In this document: piece after piece, positions 1 through 8,586 of the stretch
Numbering within the stretch: the first letter of the stretch is position 1
How the letters are laid out: each line of letters starts with the position of its first letter
Source of the DNA: a virus
IMG/VR virus record: IMGVR_UViG_3300027896_000004
Span: 1 to 36,154 of that record
Reading direction: 5' to 3' (one strand)
DNA length: 36,154 nt
Notes under the pieces: generated by a model
The model's database searches: none
The model's input: only the letters and a program-made list of their open reading frames with translations
Told to the model about the DNA's origin: nothing
Program-made: the position numbers and the translations under genes

Positions 1-127
1 CCTGAAACGTTTGCTAGGATTTTAGGGACAAGTGAAAAAACACTCGGAAAATCATTTCTAAGAGATTTTACAAAGATAGAAGGAAAGAACGCAGACAAGA
101 TTGCAAAATTGGAAACATATCTTAAGG
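1..127. repeat. Terminal identity, left copy (circular genome overlap)
   Basis: These 127 bases are identical to the last 127 bases of the window. They lie inside one open reading frame that reads through the join without a break. A 127-base overlap equals a common maximum assembly k-mer, so this is most simply an assembly overlap of a circular or circularly permuted molecule rather than a biological terminal repeat. Confidence 0.97.
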
Positions 128-3100
128 GCGATATCACTGAGGGAGAGCGCAAATCTGCGGAAAACATCCTTGCCAATCTAAAATATGCTCAAGAGCAACA
201 GAATCCAATCAATGTTTTCAAAAACATATGGGACAAGACTAAAGAGAGAATTAAGCAAAAATATGATCGAGTTGTTAACTGGAATAACGTAAAGCCAGAA
301 GACATCAAAGAATTGCAATACGTGGCAAAACAGGAAGCGGCTAAGCCAATTGAGGCGGTAACAGCCCCTCCAAAGCCACCCGAAGCTGTAAAACCACCAG
401 AAAAGCCCGTAGAACCGACTAAACCTGTTGAGGTGACTCCGACTAAGCCTAAGACTGAGATCGTCGAACCTGAGAAGCCTAAAGAGACTGAAAAACCAAA
501 ATTGCAATTATACGAACAGACGCTTGATCAATATAAAAAAACATTAAATATTCAAAGAATGGACACTGAGGAGAAGCATCGAGGCGCAGTCGTAAAAGCT
601 GTTATGCGAGGGCTGGATATTCCTGAAAATGTTTTAAAAGAATATGACCATCTCGTTGCTGTAAGAAAACAGTTATTTAAAAAATATCCAAACGCTAAAA
701 CAGAAAAAGAACTTATTAACGAAATAAAATCGTTTGAAAATCAGGCGCAACTACTTGAAAACAAATACAAAGAAAACAAAATTAATTCAAATCAACTAAA
801 TAATGGAAAAGAAAATTTACGTTTTCTAACAGAGATAACAAAAAAGCAATTAGATAAAGTTAAAAAACCCACCACGCCGACTGCTCCTCCGAAGGTTGAG
901 GTCAAGCCTGAGAAGCCTAAAGAGGTTTTGATTCCAAAAGACATTCAAGAGGGATTAAAAGAACCTGGAATATGGAAAAATGAAGAATTGGCTAAGAAGT
1001 TAATTAAAACAAAAGAAATGGCCGAAGCGTTGTTATCTAAATATGAAGATATGAATTTCGATATAACAACAGCGATTATTAAATCAGGTGGACATCAAAA
1101 AGCATCTTCTATGGATATTCTTAGGCAGAAAGATGCAACAGATGCCATCAAAATGCTGACAAAATTATCAGGTGAATTGCCACCTGAAGCAAAAGTCAAG
1201 CCTGAGGTCAAGCCGTCTGAGGTGACTACACAAGATCTGCAAAAAAAAATAGAAAGCCAAAAATATAAGATAAAACAAATTGAAAAGTCTATAGAAACAG
1301 CAGAAAACAAAATAAAGCTATTAAAAATATCAATAAATAAAAAAGGACTGTCATTTGCCTATAAAATAGATTATGAAAGACAAATTTCTAAAATGTTGCC
1401 TGAGAAAATTGAACATAATAAAATTATATTAAAAGAAGAGCAAGAGAAGTTAAATACATTACAATTAAAATTAATTAAGCCATCCACTCCCAAAAAGGTT
1501 GAGGTCAAGCCATCTGTACCCGTTAAGACCGAATCAAAGTCATCTGGCTATGTCCGCAAACCTACTCCCGTTACCGTTCCAGAAAAGATATCTCACCTCA
1601 TGCAGAAGATAAAAGAAAGTGACGCATTCGTTAAGGATCTGACAAGGCGTATCGAAGAAGATCGTGCCAAGTATAAAGCATTAAAAAAGCCGTCCACATC
1701 AAGCTATGAAGCGATAGTGGTTAACAGTGAAGATTCTAAAGGTCGTTATAACGCGGCAAAAAGAAAATACGAACAGGACAAAACCGATTATCTTTTATCG
1801 CTCGGCTCAAGGAATGAGTCTATCCGTAATATGATAAAGGGTCGCAACGATGAAAAACTTTATGGCCAGCGATTAAGACGCGATCTTAAAGATCTTAAGG
1901 CCAAGAAAGAGAAATCTAAAGTAGAAGTGCCTTTAGGCTCTCCTATCGACAAATCACTGCCTAAACAGCGCACACAGCCTCAATTAGCCGAAACGGTTCC
2001 ACTGCAGCCAGTCGCAGGTACAGAACAAGCAGCCAAGAAAAGCGACATCATAAAGCTCTTTCGCAAAGCATTTAATGACCCCATACGCCTACGCAAATTC
2101 AAACAGCGTGCTAGCGGCATACATAAAATGTGGGCAAAAGTTACTCGTCTATTAAATGATAATGACGTTGAAACGGCAGCGCACGAAATTGGGCATAATT
2201 TACATACAACACTCTATAGCGGTGATGCACTTACAGCTAAAGAACAGCGAGCCAAGGTTGAACGAACGTTAATGCCATATCTAGGCGAGCTTAAACCTTT
2301 AGCGCCTTATGAACCTTATACCCTGGAAGGTTTCGCTGAATTTACACGTCTCTATGTTACCAATCCAGACAGCGCAAAAAAACTCGCTCCTAAATTTTAT
2401 GAGAAGTTTGAAAAAGACCTGGATGTAATGTTTCCTGAGGCAAAAGAGGCTCTGCTAATGGCAAGGGAATATTACCGTAGATATCTGCAAGGCACGCCGG
2501 AATCCAGAGTAGAATCACATATAGCGTATGACGTTGATGGAAAAACCGATAAGGTATTGGACTGGGTAGCAAAGTCTCACAAGATCGATAGTTTAGTGAA
2601 GTTCATAGATGACGACCTGATTGTATTCAAACGGCTAGTTGCGGATACGCTAGGGATAAAAATGTCGCAGGTGGAAGATGCCATAAGCGATGCGAACATC
2701 TATGTCTATGCCAGGGTAAATAAAGGCGCAGTTGGCAAAGTCGTACAATTTTTAGGCGAACATACCTTCGATTTTAATGACCATACAAAGGTAACAGGTG
2801 AGGGAGCAGTTCCTATTTTCCGTGAAGTCAGAAAAAAAGCAGATTACAGATCATTTAACAACTATCTAGTCGCTCGCCGCGTGACAAAAGACATGAGACG
2901 CAGGGGTATCGACATAGGTATTGGATATACGGATGCTAAAAAGGTATACGAGGCTGGACACGCTAGATGGAAAGATTTAGCGGCTCGATACGATTCCTAT
3001 AACGATAGGGTATTGGAATACCTAAGAGATTCTGGCGTAATTTCAACTGAACAAATGCAAAAAATTAAATCTGAAAACTTGTTTTATGCACCTTTGAATA

Positions 3101-5235
3101 GAGATCTTGGGAAAAAGGACACCAGTAAAGTTGGCGGTAAGAATTTACAAGCCAAAAATCCACTACGCAGGTTAGGCAAAAAGTCTAAAAAAGACATAAT
3201 CCCTCCTCTTGAATCGTTAATCCCGAATACCGCTTCTATCCTTTTAAATGCTGAAAAAAATCGCTGTGCGCATGTTCTTGCAAATGTATCCAAGTTGAAA
3301 AACGCCGGACAATTCGTTGAACGTGTCCCCACACCAATGGAAGTTAAGTCTAAATTCACAAGAGATCAGGTTATCGAGGCTCTTGAAAAGCACATTAAAC
3401 AGAACTTCGGAGCAGAAGTCCCAAATGACGTTCAGATTATGATTCACGATCAGGCTGTTGAGCTAGCTGACGTTATTCCTGATCTTTTACAGCGTTTTGG
3501 CGCTACAACATATCCGGCAGGAGAAAATATCGTTACGGATTTTGTTGATGGCAAACCTGAATATTACGAAGTCTCGGAAGACATTTTTAAGGCATGGAAA
3601 GGCAATGAGAATGTTGAGACGTTTAACGTAATATTAAAGGTTGCAAGGTCACTATCTCATGTTTTAAGGACAGGGGCTATTTATAATCCGTCGTTTGCGG
3701 TTTTTAACTCAATTAAAGACTCGTTATCAAGACCTCTTTTCACAAGAGCAGGTAAAAACATCTCTGAATTTAAAGACGTTGCAGAATTACTTACACGCAC
3801 GTTTATCCAGCCAGTGCAGGTTTTAGGTCAAGCAATAGGCAAAGGAAAGCTCTGGGAAGAGTTTATGCGATCCGGCGCTGGTATGTCGACACTCCAATCA
3901 TTGAACCGGGAAGGAGCAATTAAGACCGTAAATGAACTTTCCAGGCCAAAATGGATGAGAAATTACCTTACAGAAGCTACTAGGATCAGTGAAGAAACGA
4001 ACCGAATGATCGAGTATACACGCTTGATGGAAAAATATTTAAGTCTTGGCGTTAGTCCTGAGTTATCACGAACCTGGGCGGCTTTTGGTGCTAGAGATTT
4101 AAGCGTAGATTTTAATAAGCAGGGAACGGCATTCAGGGTTTTAAATCCATATGCTCCATTTTCAAGCGTAGTAGAACAGGGGCTAAGCAAATTAGCACGG
4201 ACAATAAGAAAACCAAAAGCAGCACAACGATTAGCCCTAGCACTGTTTATAAGTGCGGTTATACCGGAAGCTTTGTTGTGGTTTGCCAATCGTGATGATG
4301 AGGAATATCAAGAGCTTCCTAATCATGAGAAAGACCTGTTTTTCCACGGACGATTTCCTGGTGGAAAATTGCTGAGATTCCCCAAGGCTTTTGAACCTGT
4401 TGTTTTGGTTACTGGATTAGTGCGCCGTTTTATGGACATGGCAATCAAAAAAGATCCACATGCGTTTGAAGGTTTTGCCGATACATTAATAGGTTTGGCG
4501 ACTCCAAGTACAATTCCGTTGGCAATTAAACCATTTGTCGAGGAGTGGGCTAACAAATCGTTCTTTACAGGTGGTAAAATCCTCAGCGATAAAGAGAAAA
4601 AGTTAATCTCACGATACCAATATAAAACGTCTACATCCGATACCGCTCGCATCACTGGGCGCGGCATGGCCTATATGTTGGGAAATCAGGATACGGAAAA
4701 CGCTCTCGCGTCACCTATAATCATCGACCATTTTATCCATTCCTATACGGGCGGTTTAGGGTCAATAGTAGTTAGTGCTATGGATGAAGCAAGAGAGAGA
4801 GTTTTTGGGCCGTTGGATCAAGCTGAAAAGCCGCAGCGAACATTTGCTGAGAAAGCGAAACTGGACATGTTTTTGGCTAAACATCCAAGATCCGGTTCTC
4901 TATCCATACAGAGATTTTACGATACGTATAGCAAAGCCTCAAAACTGGATGACACCTATAAGTTGTTAAAAAAAGAGAAAAAGGCATCACCGCAAGAAAT
5001 TGATGCTCTAAGACAAAAGATACGCTCTCAATATAATATACAGCGTTTGGACAGCACTTATAAGGCTATGCAACAAAACCAAAGGCTTATAAACAACATA
5101 TTGAAAGATAAAACAATGTCTGCCGAGGAAAAGCGAGTACGAGTAGACGATTTGTATACTCAGCGAGCAAGGATTGCCCGCCTAGCGAATAAATACCAGG
5201 ATGACTATCGCGACTTTCACAGTGCGAAAAAATAG
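1..5235 (+). CDS. Giant polyvalent/ejection protein with zincin motif and LPD38-like region (3' part)
   Basis: C-terminal 1,744 residues of a 1,921-residue protein whose start is at 35497 across the circular join. Residues about 296-343 are rich in Pro, Lys and Glu; similar P/K/V/E linkers recur, separating charged coiled-coil stretches. A zinc-metalloprotease signature HEIGH is at residues 905-909, followed by EGFAEF at 953-958, which supplies a plausible third zinc ligand. Residues about 1380-1770 resemble the large polyvalent protein-associated domain LPD38, with NPSFAVFNSIKD near the start and DHFIHSYTGGLG near the end. A hydrophobic segment lies near 1588-1609. The C-terminus is a Gln/Lys/Arg-rich coiled coil. 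Its place at the end of the tail and ejection genes suggests an internal virion protein delivered with the DNA, with protease and membrane activity. The family link is recognised by eye; the role is inferred. It takes about 16% of the genome. Confidence 0.85.
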   Translation, partial: PETFARILGTSEKTLGKSFLRDFTKIEGKNADKIAKLETYLKGDITEGERKSAENILANLKYAQEQQNPINVFKNIWDKTKERIKQKYDRVVNWNNVKPEDIKELQYVAKQEAAKPIEAVTAPPKPPEAVKPPEKPVEPTKPVEVTPTKPKTEIVEPEKPKETEKPKLQLYEQTLDQYKKTLNIQRMDTEEKHRGAVVKAVMRGLDIPENVLKEYDHLVAVRKQLFKKYPNAKTEKELINEIKSFENQAQLLENKYKENKINSNQLNNGKENLRFLTEITKKQLDKVKKPTTPTAPPKVEVKPEKPKEVLIPKDIQEGLKEPGIWKNEELAKKLIKTKEMAEALLSKYEDMNFDITTAIIKSGGHQKASSMDILRQKDATDAIKMLTKLSGELPPEAKVKPEVKPSEVTTQDLQKKIESQKYKIKQIEKSIETAENKIKLLKISINKKGLSFAYKIDYERQISKMLPEKIEHNKIILKEEQEKLNTLQLKLIKPSTPKKVEVKPSVPVKTESKSSGYVRKPTPVTVPEKISHLMQKIKESDAFVKDLTRRIEEDRAKYKALKKPSTSSYEAIVVNSEDSKGRYNAAKRKYEQDKTDYLLSLGSRNESIRNMIKGRNDEKLYGQRLRRDLKDLKAKKEKSKVEVPLGSPIDKSLPKQRTQPQLAETVPLQPVAGTEQAAKKSDIIKLFRKAFNDPIRLRKFKQRASGIHKMWAKVTRLLNDNDVETAAHEIGHNLHTTLYSGDALTAKEQRAKVERTLMPYLGELKPLAPYEPYTLEGFAEFTRLYVTNPDSAKKLAPKFYEKFEKDLDVMFPEAKEALLMAREYYRRYLQGTPESRVESHIAYDVDGKTDKVLDWVAKSHKIDSLVKFIDDDLIVFKRLVADTLGIKMSQVEDAISDANIYVYARVNKGAVGKVVQFLGEHTFDFNDHTKVTGEGAVPIFREVRKKADYRSFNNYLVARRVTKDMRRRGIDIGIGYTDAKKVYEAGHARWKDLAARYDSYNDRVLEYLRDSGVISTEQMQKIKSENLFYAPLNRDLGKKDTSKVGGKNLQAKNPLRRLGKKSKKDIIPPLESLIPNTASILLNAEKNRCAHVLANVSKLKNAGQFVERVPTPMEVKSKFTRDQVIEALEKHIKQNFGAEVPNDVQIMIHDQAVELADVIPDLLQRFGATTYPAGENIVTDFVDGKPEYYEVSEDIFKAWKGNENVETFNVILKVARSLSHVLRTGAIYNPSFAVFNSIKDSLSRPLFTRAGKNISEFKDVAELLTRTFIQPVQVLGQAIGKGKLWEEFMRSGAGMSTLQSLNREGAIKTVNELSRPKWMRNYLTEATRISEETNRMIEYTRLMEKYLSLGVSPELSRTWAAFGARDLSVDFNKQGTAFRVLNPYAPFSSVVEQGLSKLARTIRKPKAAQRLALALFISAVIPEALLWFANRDDEEYQELPNHEKDLFFHGRFPGGKLLRFPKAFEPVVLVTGLVRRFMDMAIKKDPHAFEGFADTLIGLATPSTIPLAIKPFVEEWANKSFFTGGKILSDKEKKLISRYQYKTSTSDTARITGRGMAYMLGNQDTENALASPIIIDHFIHSYTGGLGSIVVSAMDEARERVFGPLDQAEKPQRTFAEKAKLDMFLAKHPRSGSLSIQRFYDTYSKASKLDDTYKLLKKEKKASPQEIDALRQKIRSQYNIQRLDSTYKAMQQNQRLINNILKDKTMSAEEKRVRVDDLYTQRARIARLANKYQDDYRDFHSAKK

Positions 5236-5242
5236 TCTCTAA

Positions 5243-5416
5243 TTAACTTTCCAAAATTCTGTTTCTTCTCTCTTCTATTGCACACAAGCGACCGTGAAAA
5301 TCTTTCATTTCCGCTTGAATCGCATCAATTTTTTTACTGCTTTGAAAGTGCAGCGCTATAACCGTTACCATGAATCCTAAGAAAACGGTTAAATTAGCCC
5401 CAACTATTGTAAACAT
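5243..5416 (-). CDS. Small single-TM protein, DFHGRLC family (57 aa)
   Basis: Product of 57 residues: a hydrophobic N-terminal segment (about residues 3-22) followed by a short charged tail containing MKDFHGRLCAIEERR. The same tail occurs in at least four other small proteins of this genome (5431-5652, 16994-17236, 17242-17442, 19774-19965), which is the main reason to believe this short gene. It lies just downstream of the related 5431-5652 gene on the same strand and probably shares its transcript. There is no strong Shine-Dalgarno sequence, so the start is uncertain. Function is unknown; inner-membrane location with a cytoplasmic tail is inferred. Confidence 0.75.
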   Translation of the reverse strand: MFTIVGANLTVFLGFMVTVIALHFQSSKKIDAIQAEMKDFHGRLCAIEERRNRILES

Positions 5417-5430
5417 TTACCATGGTTCCA

Positions 5431-5652
5431 TTACTCACCTTTTCTTTGAATTGTCTGTAGATACCGCTCTTCCAGTGTGCAAAGTCTGCCGTGAAAATCC
5501 TTCATTTCTTTGTCTATTGAACGTATCGATTCATTAATCATAATGAGATCCGACCTGCTAACCATGAACGCGCCTATCATCATGACAGCTATGACGATGA
5601 TCTCAAAATGCTCTTTTAGAAATCCCTGTGACCTGTTTTTTAATTCTTGCAT
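5431..5652 (-). CDS. Small single-TM protein, DFHGRLC family (73 aa)
   Basis: The chosen start is preceded by AAGGGA at good spacing; the frame is open further upstream to 5694. The product has a basic N-terminus with KEHFE, one hydrophobic segment (IIVIAVMMIGAFMV, about residues 18-31), then a linker and MKDFHGRLCTLEERY near the C-terminus. It is a close paralogue of the 63-residue protein at 19774-19965, sharing the KEHFEIIVIAVMMIGAFMV core; 43 consecutive bases (5559-5601) are identical between the two genes 14 kb apart. Probably a membrane protein expressed with the 57-residue paralogue. Function unknown. Confidence 0.85.
   Translation of the reverse strand: MQELKNRSQGFLKEHFEIIVIAVMMIGAFMVSRSDLIMINESIRSIDKEMKDFHGRLCTLEERYLQTIQRKGE
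5559..5601. repeat. 43-bp exact repeat, copy 1 (paralogue duplication)
   Basis: Identical to 19884-19926 in the same orientation. It encodes the transmembrane core of two minus-strand paralogues. A second near-identical block, one mismatch in about 38 bases, covers the DFHGRLC coding part around 5470-5507 and 19811-19848. This indicates a recent duplication or gene conversion. Confidence 0.95.
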
Positions 5653-5825
5653 ATGTGTCCCTTGTTTGAGCCTAAGCATACACTTCATAGACAAAACTTG
5701 CTAGTTTGAACCTATATGCACAAATGAGAATTAAGCGTCGGCACGGTGGTGGACACTTTTTAAAATAAGATTTACAAATTATCTTTTTTATTCTAACAAG
5801 AGCCTGATAAACCGGAGTTTAAAAA

Positions 5826-6206
5826 ATGGAAATATCAGCAGTTAGAGAAAAAGCCGATCAAATTTGTACATTGTTACAAGATTTAAAAAACCTGATTGAC
5901 GAAACAGATAAACCAGAGCAATTTGCTACTAAAAAATTCTATTATCTTAAAAAAGGGCCATGTAAGTTTTTAAAAACGGTATATCATGTATATCAAGCTA
6001 ATGTTTTTTCAGGGGATCTTCTTTCGTTATCACAAACACTGAATACTTCGACAGAATCTATTAGAGCCAATATCAGAAGATTAAACGAAGTTGGTTATGT
6101 TTCGGTTAAGGAGGATAGGAAAGTCGGAGTATATGGGAGATCGGTTTACGAAGGATGTATAACTCTATCCGGAATAAATTACTTAGAAAGCATGAAAAAT
6201 AAATAG
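5826..6206 (+). CDS. Winged-helix DNA-binding protein (126 aa)
   Basis: Start ATG follows GGAG at good spacing. The N-terminal 35 residues are helical and charged. From about residue 55 a winged-helix pattern is visible: LLSLSQTLNTSTESIRANIRRLNEVGYVSV, that is a helix, a turn with Ser/Thr, a recognition helix with Arg/Asn, then a beta strand of the wing and a basic loop (KEDRKVGVYGR). This matches MarR/GntR-like wHTH proteins in general but no specific family is recognised. It faces a convergent ribbon-helix-helix gene and sits between the end of the giant late gene and the fibre array, so regulation of late or fibre transcription is a reasonable inference. Confidence 0.75.
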   Translation: MEISAVREKADQICTLLQDLKNLIDETDKPEQFATKKFYYLKKGPCKFLKTVYHVYQANVFSGDLLSLSQTLNTSTESIRANIRRLNEVGYVSVKEDRKVGVYGRSVYEGCITLSGINYLESMKNK

Positions 6207-6208
6207 AT

Positions 6209-6364
6209 TTACTTTTTTTCTTGTGATTTTACTTGTTTAATTTTGTCTATAATTGCAATGCGTATAAAATGACTCATCGAGCATTTTGTAAGAACGCAAA
6301 GTACTTTCAGTTCTATTTTTTCCTTATCCGTCAAAAATATGTTTATTCTGGGCGACATCTTCAT
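6209..6364 (-). CDS. Ribbon-helix-helix (Arc/CopG-like) small regulator (51 aa)
   Basis: Short minus-strand frame of 51 residues. After MKMSP comes a beta strand RINIFLT with alternating residues, then helix 1 (DKEKIELKVLCVLTK), a turn with Ser, and helix 2 (MSHFIRIAIIDKIKQ). This strand-helix-helix order with the hydrophobic pattern is that of RHH repressors such as Arc and CopG. It ends with a Lys-rich tail. It converges with the winged-helix gene, the two stops being three bases apart. Its upstream region (6365-6463) is very AT-rich and also serves the fibre gene at 6464, so it could control both directions. The family call is by pattern only. Confidence 0.65.
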   Translation of the reverse strand: MKMSPRINIFLTDKEKIELKVLCVLTKCSMSHFIRIAIIDKIKQVKSQEKK

Positions 6365-6421
6365 AACTGTGTATATACATCAAAAGTATTTTAAAACATA
6401 TATAAAATAAATTTTTACTAT

Positions 6422-6452
6422 GTAGACTTAAAATTAAACTCCTTAAATCTAC
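6422..6452 (+). promoter_or_regulatory. Hairpin immediately before the fibre gene ribosome-binding site
   Basis: GTAGACTTAA at 6422-6431 and TTAAATCTAC at 6443-6452 are complementary over ten positions with one mismatch and an 11-base loop. The Shine-Dalgarno AGGA follows directly, before the ATG at 6464. It may act as a 5' mRNA stabiliser, an attenuator or an operator for the neighbouring RHH protein. Confidence 0.4.
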
Positions 6453-6463
6453 AGGACAAGAAT

Positions 6464-8515
6464 ATGGCAAAATTTGCAAGACCCAACGCTTATAATGGTC
6501 GTAAATCTAATCAGGCATGGACGGGAGAGGCTCGCTTTGCCAATCAAACAGAAACCAACGCAGGTGATAGAGGCGATCTAATCGTATCACCGTTGACTTT
6601 GGATGCAGCCGTCGATGTCCTTGTAGCTGACGCATCAACAACCGTTAAGGGCAAGATCCGCATTGCTACAGACGCAGAGGCTATTGCTGGCGTTTCTACG
6701 GTAACGGCTATGACACCTCATACGGTTGGACTCATTGCTATTGCCGGAGCGCCATTAGCGAGCGAAATTTTAGCAGGTATCGCAGAATTAGCAACACAAG
6801 TCGAAACCGATGCGGGGGTAGATGATAATCGGATTGTCACACCTCTTAAACTAAAAACAAACCTTACTACACCTCCAGCAATTGGCGGTACTACTCCCAA
6901 TACTGGCGCATTTACTACGCTGACGGCGACATCTGCGGCTGGCATTACTCTAGATGCAACAACAGCTTCTAAACTGGGAACAAGTGCTGCTGGTCAGGAT
7001 TTAACCCTTTATTCGACTTTAGGCAGGGTAATTGTTAACGCAGAAGAAGCTGCCGCTAATGCCATTACATTGGTATCTGCTGCTGGGGGCCTTGACGTAG
7101 ATGCAGCCTTAGCAATCAATATTGACTCTTCGGAGGTAGCAGCGACAGCCTTGACGTTGTCAGCATCCGGCGGTGGAATCGATATTACAGCCGCAGCCAA
7201 TGACATTGATATCGCAGCAACATTAGCCTCTGTAAATATTACAGCCAATGAAGCGGCGGCAGATGCAGTTGTCATTACATCTTCGGCTGGTGGAATCGAT
7301 ATTACAGCTGTTGGTGGTGCAGGACAGGATATTGACATATCGAACACAGGGTCAGTCAATATTTCATCTAGCGAAAACGCTGCTGATGCGATAACGATTG
7401 CATCTAGCGCAGGTGGAATGACCCTAACGGCTACTGGATCAGCCGGAGAGGATATATCTATTACTTCCGCCGGATCTTCTATCAACTTGCTAGCCACTGA
7501 AAATGCCGCTCAATCAATTTATATTAGAGCAAATGGCGGTGTAACAGAGACGGTTGATATTCGTGCGTCTCAGGGAACAGGTGCAGCAAGTGTAAGTCTA
7601 CTTTCCACGGCTGGTGGTGTCACGATCAATGGCGGCCTAGGAACTGCTGACGCAATTAATATTACTTGCGGCGCGGCTGGTGGTGGTATTGACGTTGATG
7701 CCGGAACAGCCGGATTTATTGTTGATACAACTGGTGGTATCTCTCTCGACGCCGCAGCTGCATCCAATTTCACAGCGACAGGAGCATTTGACATTACAGT
7801 ATCCTCAACAGCGGGAAGTATTAATATTTCCGGTGGAGAGGCCGCAGCCGATGCAATCAATATTGACGCGGCAGCGGGTGGTTTGGATGTCGATGTAGCT
7901 CTACAAATGAATCTTACTTCTTCTCAAGCGGCTATCGATGCTGTCCGTGTATTTGCAAGCGATGCAGCAGGCGGTGTCGATGTTGACGCTGGAACAGGAG
8001 GAATCGCTGTAGATTCAACAGGCGCAATTTCAATCGATGCAGCTGGGGTTAGCAATTTTACGACTACAGGTGCTTTTGATCTAACTGTAGCGTCTACTTT
8101 GGGTAGCGTTGTTATATCAGCGGGAGAAGATGCCGCAGACGCAATAACGATTACGGCAAGCGGCGTAGACTCCGGCATCAACATTAGCGCAGGATCAGGT
8201 AACGTAAATATTGCTGGGAAACTTGCTCTGACAAGCGCAGCAACTCAACTGATTGTTGAGGGAGGAGCGGTAACAGACTTTATCGGCACAGCAACGCTTA
8301 TAGCAGGAACAATAACCGTTCTAAATACAAACATAGCGGCAACTGACAGAATATTTATCCAGCGAGACAATTTGCTCGGATCGCCTGCTCTAGGTCATTT
8401 AATTTATACAATCCATGCTGGCGCAGATTTTGTTGTTAACTCGTATACAGCCGCCGGAGGCCCAGCCGCAACAGACGTTTCTAGCTTTGTATATTTTATT
8501 GTCCGACAGTCGTAA
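6464..8515 (+). CDS. Long repetitive tail fibre, beta-solenoid-like (683 aa)
   Basis: Start ATG follows AGGA. The N-terminal 140 residues contain fibre-type modules: KGKIRIATDAEAIAGVSTVTAMTP and GIAELATQVETDAGVDDNRIVTPLKL share the G-x-x-x-ATxxEA-G-(x)n-VTP pattern seen in many phage fibres. GGTTPNTGAFTTLTAT follows. Residues about 180-580 are made of imperfect repeats of about 40 residues, built on S-V-N-I-S-x-x-E-x-A-A-D-A-I-x-I and G-G-I-D-I-x-A, almost lacking Lys, Arg and aromatic residues, which suggests a beta-solenoid shaft. The last 100 residues change character (GTATLIAGTITVLNTNIAATDRIF) and look like a compact tip or capping domain. Role: trimeric adhesin of the virion. The repeats produce long false frames on the opposite strand. 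Confidence 0.9.
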   Translation: MAKFARPNAYNGRKSNQAWTGEARFANQTETNAGDRGDLIVSPLTLDAAVDVLVADASTTVKGKIRIATDAEAIAGVSTVTAMTPHTVGLIAIAGAPLASEILAGIAELATQVETDAGVDDNRIVTPLKLKTNLTTPPAIGGTTPNTGAFTTLTATSAAGITLDATTASKLGTSAAGQDLTLYSTLGRVIVNAEEAAANAITLVSAAGGLDVDAALAINIDSSEVAATALTLSASGGGIDITAAANDIDIAATLASVNITANEAAADAVVITSSAGGIDITAVGGAGQDIDISNTGSVNISSSENAADAITIASSAGGMTLTATGSAGEDISITSAGSSINLLATENAAQSIYIRANGGVTETVDIRASQGTGAASVSLLSTAGGVTINGGLGTADAINITCGAAGGGIDVDAGTAGFIVDTTGGISLDAAAASNFTATGAFDITVSSTAGSINISGGEAAADAINIDAAAGGLDVDVALQMNLTSSQAAIDAVRVFASDAAGGVDVDAGTGGIAVDSTGAISIDAAGVSNFTTTGAFDLTVASTLGSVVISAGEDAADAITITASGVDSGINISAGSGNVNIAGKLALTSAATQLIVEGGAVTDFIGTATLIAGTITVLNTNIAATDRIFIQRDNLLGSPALGHLIYTIHAGADFVVNSYTAAGGPAATDVSSFVYFIVRQS

Positions 8516-8522
8516 GTAATAG

Positions 8523-8556
8523 TAAGTGGGTATAAACGTAAATTTATATCCACTTA
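8523..8556 (+). terminator. Hairpin after the long fibre gene
   Basis: TAAGTGGGTATAAA at 8523-8536 pairs with TTTATATCCACTTA at 8543-8556 (14 bp including one G-U pair in RNA) around a 6-base loop. Only a short T-run follows. It lies between two fibre genes, eight bases after a stop, so it could be a weak terminator or a processing/stability hairpin that sets relative fibre levels. Confidence 0.55.
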
Positions 8557-8586
8557 TTTGTATAAACATGAAAAAAGGTGAATCGA

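Noticed and set aside
1-127. Interpretation as a true direct terminal repeat of a linear virion genome
   Set aside because: The repeat lies inside a coding sequence and its length is a standard assembler k-mer; a biological terminal repeat is normally intergenic and not exactly 127 bases. Coverage data could still overturn this.
7009-7497. Long minus-strand frame (162 aa) inside the repetitive fibre gene, with others at 7570-7860, 7924-8184 and 6718-6945
   Set aside because: All are antisense images of Ala/Gly/Ile/Asp-rich repeats, with biased Val/Ser/Ala/Pro composition and no start signals. The plus-strand fibre explains the DNA.
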